Positions 59,451 through 64,000 of a stretch of DNA of 64,000 nt are shown here, piece by piece. Location of the stretch: NCBI GenBank assembly GCA_951213105.1, contig OX578146.1:53028775-53092774 (forward strand). The letters are read 5' to 3'. The notes beneath the pieces are model-generated. The model searched no databases. It was not told where the DNA came from and worked only from the letters and a program-made list of their open reading frames with translations. Numbering within the stretch: position 1 is the first letter of the stretch; each line of letters starts with the position of its first letter. This DNA comes from Amaurobius ferox. Its lineage: Eukaryota > Arthropoda > Arachnida > Araneae > Amaurobiidae. A program made the position numbers and the translations under genes.

Positions 59451-60974
59451 ACATATACATGATGAAAATGCTTTGAAATCTGTTCAATAATATTATTAAC
59501 ATAAATATTCAGTCACACTACTTTTATTCTGCACAACTCTAATTTCTTTAAATTAAAAATAAATTCATCAAAAGTAAGTGACCATTTAATATAAAACTGT
59601 TATTACACACCAGCTCATGCATTAACTAATAAAGTACCTGCAAATAATTTTCAAAATTTCTTTAATAAGTATTTCTATTCAATATTTTTATAATATGTCT
59701 CACTAAAGAATTTAATACTCTTATATTAGCTGAGATGCAACAACATTTAATGCTACAATGTATGCTTAGAAGCAAGTTCTGTAGAACAACATTTTTGAAA
59801 CACTCTATTACATAACAAACAATAAATGAAGTAAACAAACTGGTATATATATATAGAGAGAGATAAGGAGGTAGAGCATCTCCTTCCTTTGATAAAAATT
59901 ATTAAAAGCATCCAACATCTGAATTTTATGTTACAATATGGAAACTAATTAACTAATGAAAATTTTGAACAAGCTTTAAAGAGTCAAACATTGTCAAAAC
60001 AGGAACCCAGTGTTGAATTCTGGTCTAAAACGGAATACGGAAATGCATCCCTTCCATTATCAATCGTACCAAAATTCTCAAAGAGTTTAATGGTAATAAT
60101 AGTAATAATTAACAATATTACTGTTATTGTCTTATATAATGTAACTAGGGCTGGAATTTATAGAATATAAATAATGTAATTTGTGGAGCATTTGTGTAAT
60201 ATTCCAAAATTTATACATATTCCATAAAAAGTAAAAATAAAAATCCAACAGTGAATAAACTCAATTATAAACTTTTTCAATGCAATAATTACAATTGTGA
60301 ACATTTTAATTAATTTTTCCTGCATTTTCTATTGTAAAATTCTGTATCTCGAATAACATGGGTTCTTGTAGATTTTTTGTATGTTACAAAAAAATTAAGC
60401 TTACCATTTAAAAAAGCGACATTTTGTTAAAGGGTTTATTTTTGCATTCATTGCTTTTATGCACTAATTAACGAATTATTCCATATCAATTCAACCAAAA
60501 AAATGTGTAAATGTCACCCACACCCTTAGATTTTCCTTAATTTTTTTTCAAAGCTACTGTGGTGGGCGTGATTTCACTTGTTGCCTCACCACAATATTGA
60601 ATTAGACACTCTTGTCTGTTTATGAAAGTTGCTTAAAAAAACTCCACAACTATCAGAAGTGTGCTTTCATAAAAGATCATACACATTGTAAGAAACTTAA
60701 CATTTTATGTACAAAACACAAAATGATTAAAACAATACATATACTCATCCAAAATAAATTGAGCCTCTGGGTACGAAATAACATGGTATACAGCAAAGTG
60801 TATTTGCCAACTGCTAGGCACGTATGTACATTTTTAACAGAAAAAGCTGAGATCGGTGGGAGCAAAGCCCACGGTTAAATATCTTCATGTGCCTGACGTC
60901 ACCAAGCAATTGATTTTCCAATGACAACAGGCACGGCTTATACATTATGCAAATCTGAAAAGAAATTATTATTA
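59451..60974. other. Non-coding stretch, nothing recognised
   Basis: AT-rich; TA and GA microsatellite at 59845-59868. No gene seen. Confidence 0.4.
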
Positions 60975-61695
60975 TAGGAAAATAAAGTTTGAAAGTTCAA
61001 AAATAAAGTTTTAAAAAATGTGTAAAAGTCAAAGGGATTTGAATCGACACATGACTCCCTCCTCAGTCTCCCACAGGGAAACGAAATCGTACTCTCCTTC
61101 ATATCTGGTAAAATCACTTTCCTACTACATTGGTGACCTTGGACATGAGCACGAAGCATCATTTGCTCAATTATTTCCAATTACTCTGCTTCCTGAGTAT
61201 TATATATGCATTGCATAAATGTACTTTCTGCACTTCCCATGAGATGGCACCACCACACTTTATGGATCTTCTGAGATTCTTTGATGTCAACTCACCATAC
61301 GGCATCGGGCCTTGTGACTCACTATGGGATCGTTTACAACAACTCCTTCACTTCAACTTAGGAGCTCGTTGCATTATTTGCAAACCCAGTGACAATTTCG
61401 TTTGGTTTCGACAAAATTCACTGGGAGGGGAAGTAATGTAGCAAATGCTCATAAGGCAGTATTAAATGCCTTGAGCTGGAGACGTCTTTAGTTCAACATT
61501 CTGATATCTGATACTGGCCTACCACGCTTTGGTTCTGGAATCAAACTAGAATAAAGTTGGAAAAATAAAGTTTGAAAGTTCAAAAATAAAGTTAAAAAAA
61601 TGTGTAAAAGTGAAATGGATTTGAGTGACCATATGACTCCCTCCCCAGTCTCTCACAGGGAGACAAAATCAAACTCTCCTTCCATATCTGGTGAT
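60975..61695 (+). mobile_element. Internally deleted LTR retrotransposon stub
   Basis: The segment 60975-61117 (AAAATAAAGTTTGAAAGTTC ... CTCCTTCATATCTGGT) is repeated at 61563-61694. The left copy ends TACTACA (61129) and is followed by TTGGTGACC, with TGG at 61131 as expected for a tRNA primer-binding site. The right copy is preceded by a purine-rich GGGAGGGGAAG (61424-61434) and begins TGTAGCAAATGC at 61437. So the left copy is the end of a 5' LTR, the right one a 3' LTR cut short at its end, with ~310 bp of internal sequence left. No complete protein remains. Confidence 0.6.
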
Positions 61696-61971
61696 GACAG
61701 GTTTCACGGTCCTTGGAACAGATCGTCCAGGTGTTGCTCGTGAAGATGGTCTATCCACAGTCAGCGGTTAACTGTGCTCCGGTGGTCAGCGATGGCAAGC
61801 CAGTAGTGATCAGTAATGGTAATCTCTTGGTGGTCAGTGATTGCAGGCCAGTAGTGGTCAGCAATGGTGCTTCGTCATGCTCTACATCTGGCATATCCAC
61901 AACAGGATTGTTTGCAAATGTACTAATGGTATCTTCTCGTAATATATATACCAGTTTTAGACAATCAATAG

Positions 61972-62880
61972 CTATAAGCTTTTAATGATCATTATTCGAA
62001 TCACATAATTTTTTGGTAATCTCCTTATGACATGAAATGGTCCTTCATATTGTGGTTGCAGAGATTTCTTAAATGGTCCACATCTTAAAAATATATGTGA
62101 ACAAGTGTTCAAATCTTTTGGCATGTACGTTTTCTTAAATCCATGTTTGGGTGTTGCACATAGTCTCGTGGTTTGCATTATGGCTTTTAGCCTATTTACA
62201 AAATCTATGCTTTGTGTATGTATAGGACTATCAATAAAAAATTCACCGGGGTAGTTTGAGTGTTTTGCCATACACCAATTCCACTGTAGAAGCATCAAAC
62301 TCTTCTTTATGCACCATTTTTAGTCCCAATAGTAAGGCATCGTATCATGGTACTTTTTTTTGTGGCACATAAGAGCCTGTCTCAGTGGATGATGCTGTCA
62401 TTTCAAGATCCCATTGCACCTTGGGTTATAAGCAGCTGTCTGTGCCATCTCAATACCCAGCATTTGAGTTAGGCATTTAAATAATCCTGATTCAAATTGA
62501 ACCTCCTGATCAGTTGATTTTTTCTGGAGTTTCAAAACAGGCTACTCAATGATATACAAAGGCTCTTGCTACAGTTTTGGCAGATATATCAGGAATTGAG
62601 ACCACCTCAAGCCATCATGTAAATCTATTAATAAAAGTGACTCAATATGAAAAGCCACTACACGGTGGTAACAGTTTAATTATGTCTATGTGTGAAAACC
62701 TCTCACTTGGAACCGGAAACTTTGCGATTGGGGATTTTGTATGTCTAAGAACTTGAGTCATTTGACACGGAACACAATTCCTATACCTTATTCATCGATT
62801 TCCACACATATTTTGAGGCAACAAATTTCTGAGTTGCCCTAATCCCAGGTTGCTAAACTAAGCAGCATATTGAAAACGCT
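61972..62880 (-). pseudogene. Ty3/gypsy integrase, broken
   Basis: The minus strand reads PGIRATQKFVASKYVWKS and a CVPCQ zinc-binding half-site, then FSHIDIIKLLPP (first catalytic Asp) with FSYXVTFINRFTWW, a TDQEVQFES block (second Asp), AYNPRCNGI, and finally GPFKKSLQPQYEGPFHVIRR (C-terminal domain). Stops and shifts fall between these blocks, for example near 62500 and 62400. Confidence 0.82.
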
Positions 62881-62963
62881 TTTTAAAAATTGTAATGGGA
62901 CAAAAGGGTGTGCCTGTTCCATAGAATAGTCACAATACAGGGGAACTTCTGAATCAGGCAAAA

Positions 62964-63386
62964 TCACTTGTTAAGCTTCAATGAAGAATTTGATGGTTCT
63001 TGTAAAGCTTGTTGTAAATCCTCATAATTGTTTTGTGTTTCCGCCCATTTAAACATATCAGTTGGTGAAAAGGTTGAAATTTCATTAACACGGGAAAGTG
63101 TATCAGTTACAATGTTACTCTTTCCTTTTAGAAAACATATATTGTTTGTAAATTGTGAAATAAAATACAACTGATGTAACCTCCGTGGGGAACATTTATC
63201 ATGTTTTTGCCACAGGGCATAAGTTAAAGGCTTGTGATCAACATATAATATAAATGTCTTTGCTTCAAGCATATGTCTAAAATGTAAAATAGCGCTATAT
63301 GCAGCTAAAAGTTGCAAATCATATGTGGAACACTTTCCTGGGCTGTCATTAACTTCCTTGAAAAAAATGCTAATGGTTTTGGTCAT
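62964..63386 (-). pseudogene. Ty3/gypsy RNase H domain
   Basis: STYDLQLLAAYSAILHFRHM carries the glutamate-like position of the retroelement RNase H (here Asp/Gln in place of the usual E-L), ILYVDHKPLTYAL the aspartate, and FLKGKSNIVTDTLSRV the terminal Asp (GxxNxVADxLSR pattern). The open frame covers 140 residues without a stop. Confidence 0.85.
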
Positions 63387-63651
63387 AAGGGCGATAGTTC
63401 ATGTAATATAGCACCCATAGCTTTATCACTACAATCAGTTATTACCGCAAGATCAGCATTTGGTGACAGGTGATGTAATAAAGCAGCATGTGCTAAAGTA
63501 TTTTTGCTATTCTCGGAAATTTTTTCCATTTCAATATTTTCTTTTCTTTCTTTTTTAATCTGGTTAAAAATTTGTTCAAGGGTGCCAAAATAACAGCAAC
63601 ATTAGGGATGAATCCACGATGAAAATTTATCATGCCAAGATATCGTCTTAA

Positions 63652-63960
63652 TTACCAGTCATCATTTGGTAATTTATAATCTAGTATCGTCTGAACTTTT
63701 TCTTTAAGAAGTGTACACCCCATTCCGTTTACTGTATGGCCTAAAAAATTTATTTCTTCAACCCCAAAAATGCATTTCAACACGTTGATTGTTACTCTAT
63801 ATTCTGAAAATTTGCAGAAAATTTGATCTAAATGATCTCTATGTTGATCCCAATTTTTACTAAAAATCAGTATGTCGATCAATATAAGGAAAGCAAAATT
63901 GTAGTCCATGTAAAACTTCTATAATAAATATTTGAAAAGTTTGAGCTGCTCCATATAGAT
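63652..63960 (-). pseudogene. Ty3/gypsy reverse transcriptase fragment
   Basis: The DILIFSKNWDQHRDHLDQIF block follows the YxDD box; the box itself is disrupted by a one-base insertion between its two aspartates. EINFLGHTVNGMG is the family's LGH motif, followed by KEKVQTILDYKLPNDD, the start of the thumb/connection. Confidence 0.82.
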
Positions 63961-64000
63961 CAAAATTCAGATACAGAAATTCATATAATACAAAAGGTGT

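Larger units (their letters stand above)
61700..64000 (-). mobile_element. Decayed Ty3/gypsy pol (RT, RNase H, integrase), runs off the window
   Basis: In minus-strand order the window holds part of RT (63909-63652), RNase H (63386-62964), the integrase zinc-binding and catalytic parts (about 62860-62400) and the integrase C-terminal domain (62298-61972). Several frameshifts and stops break it. No LTR clearly belonging to it is visible at its 3' side, where the stub at 60975-61695 abuts. The 5' part (gag, protease) would be beyond 64000. Confidence 0.85.

Noticed and set aside
1..64000. CRISPR array, bacterial operon or phage features
   Set aside because: The spliced gene, SINE, LINEs and animal transposons show a eukaryotic nuclear sequence; the tandem repeats lack spacer structure.

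Overview
The window looks like nuclear DNA of an arthropod. It is AT-rich and gene-poor, with a spliced gene whose introns are kilobases long and a dense, layered set of animal-type transposons. The LINE and Ty3 remnants resemble families I associate with spiders and other arachnids. That last step is inference; the sequence holds no diagnostic marker.

One host gene is clear. Ten exons on the minus strand between 55427 and 22074 encode all but roughly the first 60 residues of ALG8, the ER alpha-1,3-glucosyltransferase of N-glycan assembly. Every exon has GT/AG borders and every intron phase matches its neighbour, so the exon map comes from the sequence itself. The first exon was not found and probably lies upstream (higher coordinates), possibly beyond the window. 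The gene therefore covers more than 33 kb for about 1.4 kb of coding sequence.

Layout. 1-17.1 kb is a repeat field: a ~200-bp tandem array broken by a mariner-type element, a tRNA-derived SINE, a small piggyBac derivative, inverted and nested copies of a repeat superfamily (here types A, B and C), and eight long G or C runs. 11.6-16.6 kb holds the best-preserved element, a Penelope-like retroelement with its GIY-YIG nuclease in front of the reverse transcriptase (permuted, Naiad-like). Its 821-codon frame is uninterrupted and it lies between ~1-kb direct repeats that are nearly identical. 16.9-17.5 kb holds a cluster of short hairpins of recurring design. 17.8-21.5 kb is a decayed non-LTR retrotransposon (endonuclease, RT, RNase H, zinc-binding tail). 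22-55 kb is ALG8, whose introns contain another LINE tail, a 1.2-kb repeat family with a 3' hairpin, DNA transposons (mariner, hAT, nested pogo/Tigger, TIR and foldback elements), and a hammerhead-ribozyme-like motif. 56.5-59.5 kb holds two decayed Penelope copies of the usual domain order in opposite orientation, each ending in a hammerhead-like remnant. 61-64 kb holds an LTR-element stub on the plus strand and a decayed Ty3/gypsy pol on the minus strand that runs off the window end.

The strongest candidate for something unusual is the permuted Penelope-like element. Next are the hammerhead-like motif at 43962-43999 and the hairpin cluster at 16938-17500.
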